Origin: Ceratorhiza oryzae-sativae
Lineage: Eukaryota; Basidiomycota; Agaricomycetes; Cantharellales; Ceratobasidiaceae
Length of the DNA stretch: 31,127 nt
Reading direction: 5' to 3'
NCBI GenBank assembly: GCA_030998015.1
Contig: JARWMV010000166.1
Location: 1 to 31,127 of the forward strand
Shown here: piece after piece, positions 16,072-24,925 of the stretch
Layout of the letters: each line of letters starts with the position of its first letter
Numbering within the stretch: the first letter of the stretch is position 1
Made by a program: the position numbers and the translations under genes
Notes under the pieces: generated by a model
Seen by the model: only the letters and a program-made list of their open reading frames with translations
Database searches by the model: none
Told to the model about the DNA's origin: nothing

Positions 16072-16679
16072 TGAAATTTTTGTAGAGTGAAAACACGAGT
16101 TATTTTGTAATTGAATATCCTATATTGCCTTACCTCGACTGTGGACGCCTTTAGTCGACCACAGGCTCGGTCGCCGAGTCTGCGGTCGGGCATTCGCTAG
16201 ACCACAGACGAGACAAGGATTCAGCCTTATAGGACTCAAAACTTTCCCCAAAATTCGGAATCCACGAAATTTTGGATCATCTGCTGCCCTGTTTTACCGT
16301 CTCGTGTCAACATAGTTGACCGGACGGTAAAACTGCCCAACCCTGACAAAAACCCGGTTAGACCGGGGGACTATATCGAGTCCATGATTGCAATTCCAGG
16401 GTTGTTGAAATGTTTTAACCCTCGTCTATATAGATCTGGGCGACAAGTCGGCATGGGGTAATACTATTTCCACTTCAGAGACCTCAGAAAGAAACCTTTA
16501 GTAAAGGTTAGCCTCGTAACTAAGATTAGGTTCAATTAGCTTGGTATGGTTCCCCGTAAAGGGTCAATTACAAAAATTGGCCAACCCAGTAAAATTGAAT
16601 TCCTATTTCTTTTATAACTTCCCTCATCACATAAAAATGGGATAATAAACCCCCACACTTCGGTCGTGTTCACATTTCT
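16072..16679 (-). ncRNA. Probable group I intron region with inserted hairpins
   Basis: The minus strand contains CATGGACTCGATATAGTCC, resembling the P7/S part of the rnl intron core, plus blocks shared with 12968-13400. Two GC-rich hairpin groups are inserted: 16131-16212 (GTCGACC/GGTCTAGC and CGGTCGCCGAG parts) and 16295-16335 (GTTTTACCGTC/GACGGTAAAAC around GTTGACC). No gene is seen. The core assignment is partial. Confidence 0.5.
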
Positions 16680-16758
16680 CTACTTTTGCAGAGTATCTTT
16701 GCAACAAGAGTAATTTTTAATTGACAACAGTACTCCTGTGTAACCCTGTCGTCTACTG

Positions 16759-16875
16759 CCCCCCAAACATGTGCAGCTACGCTGCATTGTTTGAGGGGCA
16801 TCCGCCCCCCAATAAGGTAATGGCCCCCCCCAATACGTTTGTGACGCATTGGGAGGCCATTGCCTTGTTGGGGGT
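16759..16875 (-). repeat. Type D element variant
   Basis: Left flank CTACTG (16753-16758), right flank CTACAG (16876-16881). The linker is CATCCG instead of a complement of the flank. Near-identical copies lie at 21355-21470 and 25422-25538, all with TTTGAGGGGCATCCGCC, so this is a subfamily that spread as a unit. Confidence 0.88.
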
Positions 16876-17097
16876 CTACAGGGAACCCGGCAATATGGGT
16901 AGAACAATCGAGGCGGTTTATAAGTTCCAAAGACTCTGAAGATATTTACCTTTTTTACTTTTTCCCAAATAAGATTTTATACCAAAAAAATCATGTAAGA
17001 CTTTAATTAAATTTTCATTATCTATTTTTGAGTAAAAACAAGTATTTAATACTAACTTTCCATTGTAAAAATGTCCATTCGTTTAGATCCAAATGGC

Positions 17098-17269
17098 CCG
17101 CCGGCGTTAGAGGGAATCTGAAAGATTCCCTCGTAGAAAATGACGACCGTTCGTCATTTTCAGCCGGCGGCTAAATATCGATATTATGCCGCGCACTAGC
17201 AATCGCAAACGGTTGCGATTGCTCACGTTGGTTGGTGGGACAAGTCCCACCAGCAACTAACGCGCGCGG
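17098..17269 (+). repeat. Type A hairpin element
   Basis: Complete copy, flanked by GCCCG on the left and CGGGC on the right. It lies in the LAGLIDADG pseudogene after ENYIT. The loop of the first hairpin is CTGAAAG, shared with 28724-28895. Confidence 0.92.
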
Positions 17270-17351
17270 GCAGTAATATAATTTTCTAGAGTTTGGGGTA
17301 CTATTTTTTTCCCATTTTTGTAGAAAGATGAATATAACCAATAAAGACTAC

Positions 17352-17523
17352 CCGCCGGCGTTAGAGGGAATCCTAAAGATTCCCTCGTAGAAAATGACGA
17401 CCGTTCGTCATTTTCAGCCGGCGGCTAAATATCGATATTATGCCGCGCACTAGCAATCGCAAACGGTTGCGATTGCTCACGTTGGTTGGTGGGACAAGTC
17501 CCACCAGCAACTAACGCGCGCGG
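17352..17523 (+). repeat. Type A hairpin element
   Basis: Second complete copy only 82 bases from the previous one, in the same LAGLIDADG pseudogene between EFNT and SLYW. Confidence 0.92.
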
Positions 17524-17801
17524 AGTGTTAAATTCATAACCGTAATATTCTCTATCAACACCTTTAATAGTTCTAATATATTTTCTAGGTTCAAGTTTGC
17601 TACAGTAGCCTCTAGCTAGAAAGAATTCGTATAAACTAAATAAATAATCTTTATGTATTATACTTTGTTTAATTGAAAAACGAGGGGTTTATATGGCAAG
17701 CATTAGTATTAAACTCCATAGAGTTAAATGTTGCCAACCTTCCTGGCCTGAGTCCTGAAAACAGTAAATAGGAGGGGTTACTAAACTTGAAAATAAAAAA
17801 A

Positions 17802-18440
17802 TTAAAGACCTATTTTATAAAGCATTGATGGTGGAAGAATGTCCTTTAACATATTTTGTAAAACTGGGAGTGATTTAGAGGAGATTTTAATTGCATAGCC
17901 ACTATATTGTTTTTGAACGGTACATTTTAAACCGAATTTGCTAGTTAAAGCATCAGCTAAAAGTTTAACCTCTGACAATTTGAAACTATTTGTTGCTAAT
18001 GTCAATGTTCGACCTTTTTTATCCAAACCTCCATCATCAGCTATCCAATAGCATATACCCAAAGGTGTTAAAAGATCCCCTATATTCGCAGGCACTTTTT
18101 TTACCCCATTAATATAAAATAGTTCGTATAGCTCGTTAAAGCAAGGTAAAGCAAAAGTAGAAAAACGTATTTTACCATGTTCTTTACCAGATCTTTTATC
18201 AAACACGTGGTAGATTAAAGGTTTCTGCGAACCATAAGATTTAAATAATTCGTACAAGTGAAGAAGGTATTCTTTGTGAACAAGACCTTGTCCAAAACAA
18301 CATCGAACACTTGTAGTTGAATTTGATCTTTTTTGCATAAAAAGGTCACCCAATATAAGACCGACAAGAATATCCTTCAATTGGTCAGTTAAACTAAATT
18401 GTAATCGTTCTGCTCTAGTTAAATAATTTTTCTTTGCATA
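17802..18440 (-). CDS. LAGLIDADG homing endonuclease (KIGL family), uninterrupted
   Basis: The best-preserved member: NYLTRAERLQFSLTDQLKD, ILVGLILGDLF (motif 1 with Asp), ICYWIADDGG (motif 2), NSFKLSEVKLLADALTSKFG, IKISSKSLPVLQN and LYKIGL-stop, with no hairpin element inside. The longest ATG-started frame begins at 18380 (MKDILVGLILG), but similarity to its relatives extends upstream. The expected start ATGCAAAGAAAAATTAT at about 18440 is one base out of frame, as if an A-run is one short. A sequencing error or a shorter real start are both possible. It lies in an intron shared in part with 7988-9406. Confidence 0.85.
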   Translation of the reverse strand, partial: YAKKNYLTRAERLQFSLTDQLKDILVGLILGDLFMQKRSNSTTSVRCCFGQGLVHKEYLLHLYELFKSYGSQKPLIYHVFDKRSGKEHGKIRFSTFALPCFNELYELFYINGVKKVPANIGDLLTPLGICYWIADDGGLDKKGRTLTLATNSFKLSEVKLLADALTSKFGLKCTVQKQYSGYAIKISSKSLPVLQNMLKDILPPSMLYKIGL

Positions 18441-18744
18441 AATGTTAATTAAGAATATTTATAAGACTTCCATTTTAAAGGTATATCATATTAAAGATTA
18501 ATATAATCACATCCTCTATGAATATTAAACTTATGTATTTTTTTATTTCTTAAGGAAATTGTGTTTAAATATATTGAGAATACATAGCCTAATACCATAA
18601 GACGAAACCTAGGGCCTTTTCTTCAATTATTATAATTAGGGGAATACCTGGGGCATGGCTTCCAGTTGGAGACTAGTAGGAAGCCCAGGGGTAACTGGGC
18701 GCCCCACCCAACAGGGCGAATGCCATAATTCGATTCCACAGTAG

Positions 18745-18887
18745 ACCCCCAATGATTGCAATGGCCCTCCCAATACGTTGGCCGTAGGGCCCGCCTTACA
18801 GGCTTGGTAACGCATTGGGAGGTCATTGCATTATTGGGGGGCTACTGCCCCCCAAACAATGCAGCGTAGCTGCACATGTTTGGGGGT
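18745..18887 (-). repeat. Type D element with CAGTAG duplication
   Basis: Flanked by CAGTAG at 18739-18744 and 18888-18893, with linker CTACTG. It is at the same place, with the same nested hairpin, as the element at 4752-4894 in a related intron. Confidence 0.92.
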
Positions 18888-18978
18888 CAGTAGTAATATA
18901 TTAAGAAAAGGGTAAGGAAGTGGAGTATGGTTTAAAATTATTTGTGAGGGTTAAATTTGTTAACCTCTTCTTTTATGA

Positions 18979-19130
18979 CCCGTGCACGCCTGCGAACGCC
19001 TTGGCTTAAGCCAAGGCGGCCCTGGCGTGCGCGCGGCTCGCCGCGAACGCGGCCTCGATATCCATTACCCCTCGGGTCAACAGCATGTATTTATATATAA
19101 AATACAATGCTGGTTGACCCTAAGCGGGGG
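18979..19130 (-). repeat. Type C element with TATGA duplication
   Basis: Flanked by TATGA at 18974-18978 and 19131-19135. The surrounding bases (CTCTTCTTTTATGA and TATGAAATTTCCAC) are the same as around 9241-9392. Confidence 0.94.
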
Positions 19131-19289
19131 TATGAAATTTCCACAAAAATTAAACATACCATAAATTAGTACTCCTTCTTTAACTGAATAAATTTAGCAT
19201 AATTATACTTGACAGTATTAGATGTAGTCAATGAAATTAGTCAACATCTAACAGGTCCCTGATGCGGCATGTTAATGCTGCATCAGTAT

Positions 19290-19560
19290 ATTCGATTAGG
19301 CACCCCTGCGCTCCCGCCAATGTTTCACTGGCGGAAGCGCTGCCAACTCCTTCTCCGCTCCGATTTACTGCATAGCCGGCTCCAAGAAGTAGACCTATTA
19401 AAACTGCTATAACATCTTCGTTATGGGGACCTATACGGTTAACAGCTCTACATGAATTATGAAAAGATCTTTTTTGTGCTCTTAATCTATTTTGTTTATT
19501 CCCATTTTTTGAAAATTGAATAATTGTAGAATTATCATTTCTATAAAAAAACTCCCGAGC
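19290..19560 (-). pseudogene. LAGLIDADG endonuclease N-terminal fragment, catalytic Asp lost
   Basis: Reads KRSFHNSCRAVNRIGPHNED then VIAVLIGLLLGAGYAVNRSG and EGVG. Members of this fungal family have GDG in the first LAGLIDADG helix; here it is GAG, which would remove a metal-binding Asp. The frame then enters a GCGCTTCCGCCA/TGGCGGGAGCGC hairpin and stops. It is probably the N-terminus of the gene continued at 16680-17695. Confidence 0.68.
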
Positions 19561-19672
19561 GTAGATCGCGCCTTAGCGCGGCCCACGCTCGGGCAGCGCC
19601 TAACGATCGGGATGATTTCCGCATGTTTGGGGGGCAGTAGGGAAATCGACGCCCGATCGTTGGGGGAATAAA
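19549..19672. repeat. GC-rich hairpin cluster
   Basis: CCCGAGCGT/ACGCTCGGG surrounds a CGCGCCTTAGCGCGG tip; next to it, CTAACGATCGGG pairs with CCCGATCGTTGGG around an incomplete D fragment (GCATGTTTGGGGGGCAGTAG). It is a degraded or chimeric element upstream of the LAGLIDADG fragment. Confidence 0.75.
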
Positions 19673-19821
19673 GAAATAAGAAAAAATCAAAACAACGGAT
19701 TGACATATTCACAAATAATACTTACAATAAAAAATTTAATAGTACATGATATATCATGTAATTGTAACAAGATTTTGTTTATTTTATTATTTATATTTGA
19801 TTTTAGGCCAAATATTTGGTG

Positions 19822-19860
19822 ACCTGCTACTTTAATAGTCATAGTTGGTGAAATTACTTC
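19822..19860 (-). CDS. cox2: cox2 exon 3 (13 codons)
   Basis: The 39-base exon encodes EVISPTMTIKVAG, the conserved COX2 segment between the second membrane helix and HQWYW. It is preceded by a G (intron 2 end, ...TTAGTGCG) and ends GGT before the intron, fitting group I boundaries. It joins in frame to exon 2 (...LLYMLD) and exon 4 (HQWYWSY). The sequence AACTATGACTATTAAAGTAGC resembles an LSU rRNA motif, but the coding match is better. Confidence 0.88.
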
Positions 19861-20558
19861 CGCACTAACTTAAGCACCCTGAATTGAATAAGACCTTATC
19901 TACACTAGACACTAAAGTGAATAGTTCCACTTCACACTTTTCCATTACCAAAGTGTTCGTAAGGTCAATAAGTCAGTAAGTACTACATCATGTTAGTTGG
20001 ATTTTGTCTTAAATATTTTTTTGAACTACTCAATTAAACACTACTTTAGCAGCATTGTATAATGTACATTATACATGCTGTCATAATCCTTATCTACCGT
20101 CTACTCAGTTGTATTTCCACCACCTGAGTAGCCATTTGGTAATTGCCCCCCCCCAACATGCTGTAAGGCATTGGGGGTCAATTGCTTTTTCTTTGACTAT
20201 TATACCAGGTAAGGAATAGACTAAACATAGTAATGTAAAAAATATCTATTTACGTAAAATCTCTGAGGGGAAAATAGCCAAAAAAGGGAGGGGTTCAATT
20301 TTTTGGTCGTAGTTTACCCCTGCAAGTAATAATATAACAATATTTTCAATTTTCACTTAAATAAATAAGTACGATAAATATTATTTTATTGTGTATTCAC
20401 AATAAAGGCCTATGTCGCGGTGACACAGACCAATTATCTCCTTGCATACAGTAAATTTTAAGCTTGACTCAGTAAAATTTTAAAATGATAGTATTTATAA
20501 TTATACTCTAAAATCTGGCAGGAGCAAATTGACCAAAACATTCAAGTTAACCAAAAAC
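19861..20558 (-). other. 3' part of cox2 intron 2, no gene
   Basis: AT-rich with several inverted repeats (GCAGCATTGTATAATG/CATTATACATGCTG near 20049-20082, ACTCAGTTG...CACCTGAGT near 20103-20128). It is likely structural intron RNA. A half-size D element lies at 20146-20178. The LAGLIDADG gene ends at 20559. Confidence 0.45.
20146..20178 (+). repeat. Half type D element (single hairpin)
   Basis: One hairpin (CCCCCAACATGCTG...GGCATTGGGGG) flanked by TAATTG at 20140-20145 and CAATTG at 20179-20184. A hairpin of this form is the second half of the complete element at 30011-30088. Confidence 0.8.
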
Positions 20559-20888
20559 CTATAAACCAAACTTGTAGTGCATGCTTGGATGCACATGAGG
20601 AATAACCAAAGATCTAAAAAGTGGCATAGATTTTGATTTTATGTAAATCATAGGTTTATTAGAATGGTTTTGCACTGAAACTGCTAAACCAAAATTATAG
20701 TGTAAAATGGCAGCCAATTTGTAAACTTCCTTATACTCGAAACCTTCAGTGTGAAGATAAAACCCAGAAACTGCGTTAGCACCATCATCAGCGGCCCAAA
20801 AAGCTAAAGCTCGAGGTGTTAATTCACTGATAATGTCGTCTTTTATTACTTTGACCCATTTGCCTTCTTCTTTAATGTAAAATAGGTC

Positions 20889-21060
20889 CCGCCGGCGTTA
20901 GAGGGAATCCTAAAGATTCCCTCGTAGAAAATGACGACCGTTCGTCATTTTCAGCCGGCGGCTAAATATCGATATTATGCCGCGCACTAGCAATCGCAAA
21001 CGGTTGCGATTGCTCACGTTGGTTGGTGGGACAAGTCCCACCAGCAACTAACGCGCGCGG
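20889..21060 (+). repeat. Type A hairpin element
   Basis: Complete 172-base copy between SFFNA and DLFYIKE of the LAGLIDADG gene. No clear target duplication is seen. Confidence 0.92.
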
Positions 21061-21354
21061 CATTAAAAAAAGAATAACTTCGCGTTCGTATTCTTAAATT
21101 GTAACAGAGAGTTTGGTTTCTTAGAGAAACCCCAAAGTCAGGCACTCTTTCACAAAGATGTGATAAATATGAAAATACAAACCAAACATATTCAAATCTT
21201 TGAATGGTTTGTGTGAATCTAAAACTAGGATTTTTAGAAGTGTGGGAGACAAACAATGTACCGTCACCGAGAAGGTGTCCGACTAATTGTTCTCTTGTTG
21301 GATAATCCAGTTTAGTTATATTTCTTGAATGAGGGTTGAGACGAATTCCTACTG

Positions 21355-21470
21355 CCCCCCAAACATGTGCAGCTACGCTGCATTGTTTGAGGGGCATCCG
21401 CCCCCCAATAAGGTAATGGCCCCCCCAATACGTTTGTGACGCATTGGGAGGCCATTGCCTTGTTGGGGGT
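21355..21470 (-). repeat. Type D element, CATCCG subfamily
   Basis: Flanked by CTACTG at 21349-21354 and 21471-21476. The linker is CATCCG. It separates VYS from GIRLNP in the LAGLIDADG gene. Confidence 0.9.
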
Positions 21471-21609
21471 CTACTGTGGAGTAAACAGGCCCGAACAGTG
21501 TAAGGCTTTTACAATCAGTCTGCATTTTTACTATAGATTTGCCATTGGCGTCAATTGAAGCCACTAAGGTTACAGAGTAAAATAAAAATTCAACATGATA
21601 CTGGTTATA

Positions 21610-21699
21610 ATCAAGCATGTATAATAATTTGAAACTAGGGAATGCGATAGCTATTAAAACTAAAGCCGGAGTAATAGTCCAGATTAACTCTATAAGCGT
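21610..21699 (-). CDS. cox2: cox2 exon 2
   Basis: Thirty codons encode TLIELIWTITPALVLIAIAF and PSFKLLYMLD, the second membrane helix of COX2. It is preceded by intron 1 ending ...GGGGCAAAG and followed directly by the in-frame LAGLIDADG gene. The junctions NHG|TLIE and LLYMLD|EVISP match COX2 of other species. Confidence 0.95.
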
Positions 21700-22067
21700 C
21701 TTTGCCCCAAGTTATCCATCCGACAACATTGTCGTGCTATCTAGAAAAAACTAGGCAAGGGATCCCCCGGAAATTGTTAAAAACTTTTAACTGTCGCAGG
21801 GGCTTGCAAGATAGCAATTCATCTTTTGTTCTGGCAGTATTAAAGCCATGCACAATACTTAATAAGTTGTTAAGCAAATACCGTGCATTTAATGGCCCGG
21901 CTAGAGTGCCAGGCCGGTTACCCAGTATTATAAATGTGGGTTAAACAAAAGGGAAAGTCGGGGTGATTTGATAGTTGGAAAAAACTTAAGGAACTTAGTG
22001 AAATTGATTGAGAGTTCACCCGGAACACCTGACGTTGTCCGGCAGACGCCCGGTCCAGTGACCACCT
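21700..22067 (-). other. 3' part of cox2 intron 1, no gene
   Basis: Probably structured intron RNA leading to the 3' splice site at 21700. Local inverted repeats include CGACAACATTGTCG and CCGGCCTGG/CTAGCCGGG. No group I core could be assigned with confidence. An A element starts at 22068 within complementary flanks. Confidence 0.45.
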
Positions 22068-22336
22068 CCGCCGGCGTTAGAGGGAATCCTCAGATGAGGT
22101 AGCCTTGACCATGAGTCTCATGGTCCAGGCTACCTCCCATGACGCCTTAGGTGTTGTCAATTAGAATAATTGCAACACCTAAGGGGTCAAGATTCCCTCG
22201 TAGAAAATGACGACCGTTCGTCATTTTCAGCCGGCGGCTAAATATCGATATTATGCCGCGCACTAGCAATCGCAAACGGTTGCGATTGCTCACGTTGGTT
22301 GGTGGGACAAGTCCCACCAGCAACTAACGCGCGCGG
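22068..22336 (+). repeat. Type A element with two nested apical hairpins
   Basis: The first A hairpin holds the GAGGTAGCCT hairpin plus a further ACGCCTTAGGTGTTG/CAACACCTAAGGGGT hairpin. Flanks are complementary (CCACCTCCG with CGGAGGTGG), so the element caps a hairpin of the intron RNA. Confidence 0.92.
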
Positions 22337-22372
22337 AGGTGGAACTGGTCATGGGTAAACAACAATCCCAGC

Positions 22373-23272
22373 TTAATTTTCTAACAATGAATTAGTAAAT
22401 TTGTATTTCCCATCTATTCGAGAAATTAATTTACCTGATTTTAAATATCTTGAAACATAACTATGGCTTTTGTTTAAATATTTACCAGCTTCTCTAAACG
22501 AAAAAAATTGTTTTACTAAACAATATTTTTCAGTAGAGCAATCGGAGCATAAAGCGTATAAACATATTGGACTTCCATTAGAGGCAGAAATTGCATTTTT
22601 TGTTTCAATATCTAGAACTCTACCTAATCTGGCATTTCTCATTAATTCCTTAGATTGATCGGTATGTTTTTTACCAAACATAGAATTATTGGATCCAGAA
22701 TGGCTAATACTCATTAGAATTTTTGTTTCTTCTGAGGGAATTTTCCCTTTTCGTAGATCGCTTAAATACTGTTTAAATTCTTCAGTTCGAGGAATGCCAA
22801 TTGTAGAACCCGCTACTTTTGCTATATTGTAATCAGGTTTTAATAAATCAAGATAATACTGCTCTCTTTCTAATAATTCAGAAACTTCGCAATATTCTAA
22901 TATTTCTAAAGTGAAATTAGAATAACCGTATTTAATTAAAGCTCTAGAAATAATTGTATTATTTTTACCCCTTAATAAAGCTGATAACAGATAATAAGAA
23001 TACAATCGAGCTCTGAGATTTTTAGCACTTCCTATGTAAAAACTCCCACTCAATTTATTGGTAAATCTATAAATGCCTGGTTTATTTTTGTTTTCATTCA
23101 AAATTAACAGTTTCATAGTATATGCATCCTCATAAAATTTTACAGGTTTTACTTCTGCAGTATTAATTTCATTGTCAGTAAAATTAGTTGTGGCTTCTTG
23201 AGTAGAATAATTTCTAATTCCGGTTTTTGACAACAGGCTATTTGAATGTAAAGATAGCTTTTTAAATGTCAT
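22373..23272 (-). CDS. GIY-YIG homing endonuclease, intact, cox2 intron 1
   Basis: The 299-residue frame starts at the ATG at 23272. NKPGIYRFTNKLSGSFYIGS holds both GIY and YIG, followed by the conserved Arg (LRARLY) and LEREQYYLDLLKPDYNIAK with the catalytic Glu. SMFGKKHTDQSKELM and KQFFSFREAGKYLNKSHSYV are DNA-binding modules of the NUMOD type. It nicks DNA in homing. It is the only GIY-YIG gene in the window without a hairpin element. A close relative lies just upstream at 23632-24713. Confidence 0.93.
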   Translation of the reverse strand: MTFKKLSLHSNSLLSKTGIRNYSTQEATTNFTDNEINTAEVKPVKFYEDAYTMKLLILNENKNKPGIYRFTNKLSGSFYIGSAKNLRARLYSYYLLSALLRGKNNTIISRALIKYGYSNFTLEILEYCEVSELLEREQYYLDLLKPDYNIAKVAGSTIGIPRTEEFKQYLSDLRKGKIPSEETKILMSISHSGSNNSMFGKKHTDQSKELMRNARLGRVLDIETKNAISASNGSPICLYALCSDCSTEKYCLVKQFFSFREAGKYLNKSHSYVSRYLKSGKLISRIDGKYKFTNSLLEN

Positions 23273-23289
23273 CCCACAATTAGTCGTGA

Positions 23290-23480
23290 CCGCGGTAGAT
23301 AGGCCACGGCCGTTGTGAGTATCGCAACGGCCGTAGCTAGCGGGGGTTGACTATATCTTACACTATTAAAAACATATAACCTTAGCTAGGTAAAGTTATA
23401 AATCATGAACATACCATGGGTTTTGCCATTAACCTTAAAATAGTGTTTTCACGTATAGTCGATGAGGAATTGATTTATAT
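23290..23480 (-). ncRNA. Group I intron core segment between the two GIY-YIG genes
   Basis: The minus strand has ATCGACTATACGTG and, about 90 bases on, GTAAGATATAGTC, the two strands of P7 as in the rnl intron core at 11.2 kb. A GC-rich hairpin (ACGGCCGTTG...CAACGGCCGT, 23303-23333) follows. A complete core between two endonuclease genes suggests two introns, one nested in or next to the other. Confidence 0.6.
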
Positions 23481-23589
23481 TTTATATACCCAAACTCCTG
23501 CTGATTAATTTATAAATTCAACTTTTAGATTTTTACTACATTAGTACTTAAAGTAATATAAATTTTCCAGCAATTAGTGAAATTTATCA

Positions 23590-23627
23590 TGCGTTTAGGG
23601 CTTTCTATAAAAATTATAGGGAAAGCC
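23590..23627. terminator. Hairpin after GIY-YIG stop
   Basis: TTTAGGGCTTTC pairs imperfectly with GGGAAAGCCTAAA around an AT loop, just downstream of the 23632 stop on the minus strand. It could be an RNA end, or part of the intron fold. Confidence 0.4.
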
Positions 23628-24266
23628 TAAATTACTTATCTAATAAAGTTAGAGAGAATTTGTAACTGATACCTCTTCGGGAGAATAAAGCACCTGATTT
23701 TACGTATCTCGACACATTGCTGTGACTAATGCCTAAATATTTTCCTGCTTCTCTTAACGAAGTAAATTTTTGTATTAAACAAAGAGCATCTGAAGAGTGC
23801 TCTGAGCAAGCTGCGTATAAAAATACCGCAGTCCCATTTGCCGCAGAGATTGCTTTTCTTGTTTCATTGTCACGAACTTTACCTGTTTTAGCAAGACTCA
23901 TTAATGATTTGGATTGTTCTGTATGAGTTTTCCCATACATAGAGTTATCAGTACCTTGTCGAGCTTGACTCATTAAAAGTTTTGTCTCTTCTGTGAGTGT
24001 TTTACCGAATAAAGGACTTTTTTCTCCGGTATAAACCCCTTTAAGAGCTTGACTTATTTTAGCTTTAGTCTCTGCGGATTTAGGAACTCCTAATGTAGAA
24101 CCGGCTATTTTAGCAATATTGTAAGTAGGCTTTAATAGATCAATATAATGTTGCTCTCTTTCTAATAATACAGAAACATCGCAGTATTCCACTATTTCAA
24201 GAGTAAAATTAGAATAACCATATTTAACTAAAGCTCGAGAAATAGTCAAATTATTTTTTACAGTAG

Positions 24267-24344
24267 ACCCCCAATGATTGCATTGCATTATTGGGGGGCT
24301 ACTGCCCCCCAAACAATGCAGCGTAGCTGCACATGTTTGGGGGT
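24267..24344 (-). repeat. Type D element with CAGTAG(A) duplication, in frame in a GIY-YIG gene
   Basis: CAGTAGA at 24261-24267 and 24345-24351, linker CTACTG. Excision leaves SYISTVKNN, which aligns without gaps to SALLRGKNN in the intact relative at 22373-23272. The same element with the same flanks is at 27638-27715. Confidence 0.95.
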
Positions 24345-24511
24345 CAGTAGATATGTAGGATAGACTAAAATATTTAATAAATCGGTTACTTAAATCCTTG
24401 GAGCTTCCAATATAGAAATTACCATTTTGTTTATTAGTAAATTTATATATGCCAGACTTGTTTTTGTTTTCCTTTAAAATAAGTGATTTTGAAGCATAAG
24501 CATCACTATAG

Positions 24512-24602
24512 ACCCCCCAAACTGATGCAGCTACGCTGCATTGTTTGGGGGGGCTATAGCCCCCCAAAATACGCGGTCCCTACGGGCCAGCGTATTGGGG
24601 GT
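24512..24602 (-). repeat. Type D element with CTATAG(A) duplication
   Basis: CTATAGA at 24506-24512 and 24603-24609. The linker is CTATAG, again the complement of the target (self-complementary). Excision restores KPEKFYSDAY, matching KPVKFYEDAY in the relative. Both hairpins differ from other D copies in sequence (TGATGCAGC and ATACGCGGTCCC). Confidence 0.95.
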
Positions 24603-24713
24603 CTATAGAATTTTTCAGGTTTAATCATATCAGTCTGAGCTTCACTATTTACTTTTTCACCTGCAGATTCTTGACTAGAATAATGTCTTAGTCCAATATT
24701 TCCCCCAAATACA

Positions 24714-24925
24714 CCGCCGGCGTTAGAGGGAATCCTTCCACGCAAGATTTATAAATTTATAAATCTTGCTGGACCGAAAGATTCCCTCGTAGAAAATGAC
24801 GACCGTTCGTCATTTTCAGCCGGCGGCTAAATATCGATATTATGCCGCGCACTAGCAATCGCAAACGGTTGCGATTGCTCACGTTGGTTGGTGGGACAAG
24901 TCCCACCAGCAACTAACGCGCGCGG
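24714..24925 (+). repeat. Type A element with nested apical hairpin
   Basis: The first hairpin loop carries GCAAGATTTATAAATTTATAAATCTTGC. It lies at the 5' end of the GIY-YIG gene. Confidence 0.92.

Larger units (their letters stand above)
16680..17695 (-). pseudogene. LAGLIDADG endonuclease, middle and C-terminal parts, degraded
   Basis: Blocks read RFSIKQSIIHKDYLFSLYEF and YCSKLEPRKYIRTIKG (17524-17695), SLYWLYSSFYKNGKKIVPQT (17270-17351), then after another A element AIWI-stop-TNGHFYNGKLVLNTC (16939-17097), and a D element. The second LAGLIDADG motif region has TAA where family members have MDDG, so it is inactive as read. Its N-terminal block is probably 19290-19560 (ending SGEGVG), with the 17.8-19.1 kb intron in between. 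Confidence 0.7.
17790..19142 (-). other. LAGLIDADG-bearing intron inside another LAGLIDADG gene
   Basis: The likely 5' end GTGGAAATTTCATA matches the start of the intron at 9406. It shares the CTCTTCTTTTATGA flank with its C element, the GGCCCTAGGTTTCGTCTTATGG box and CATAGAGGATGTGATT. The 3' end is probably ...TTTTCAAG near 17790. It lies between pieces of a degraded LAGLIDADG gene (SGEGVG at about 19310 and RFSIKQSI at about 17690). About 180 and 90 non-coding bases remain between intron ends and those pieces, so the exact host site is unresolved. Confidence 0.58.
20559..21609 (-). pseudogene. LAGLIDADG endonuclease of cox2 intron 2, fused in frame to exon 2
   Basis: The frame continues from cox2 exon 2 (LLYMLD) through YNQYHVEFLFYSVTLVAS, a D element, NITKLDYPTREQLVGHLLGD (motif 1), SFFNA, an A element, DLFYIKEEGKWVKVIKDD, RALAFWAADDGAN (motif 2), SVQNHSNKPMIYIKSKSMP and MHYKFGL-stop. 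In-frame fusion to the upstream exon is common for intron-encoded maturase/endonucleases, which are released by proteolysis. The two hairpin elements would interrupt it. Confidence 0.82.
23632..24713 (-). pseudogene. GIY-YIG homing endonuclease, cox2 intron 1, three hairpin insertions
   Basis: Close relative of 22373-23272. It reads GLRHYSSQESAGEKVNSEAQ, KPEKFY, a D element, SDAYASKSLILKENKNKSGI (GIY), GNFYIGSSKDLSNRF (YIG and Arg), a second D element, KNNLTISRALVKYGYSNF, LEREQHYIDLLKPTYN (catalytic Glu) and NUMOD modules, ending at 23632. The second D element adds 84 bases in frame without a stop, so 28 element-derived residues sit inside the nuclease domain. The first D element adds 97 bases and shifts the frame. 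An A element at 24714 cuts the extreme N-terminus. Confidence 0.88.

Noticed and set aside
19800..19860. AACTATGACTATTAAAGTAGC as a large-subunit rRNA core fragment
   Set aside because: It resembles the conserved rRNA box before domain V, but the minus strand reads EVISPTMTIKVAG in the cox2 frame and joins exons 2 and 4 exactly, so it is cox2 exon 3.
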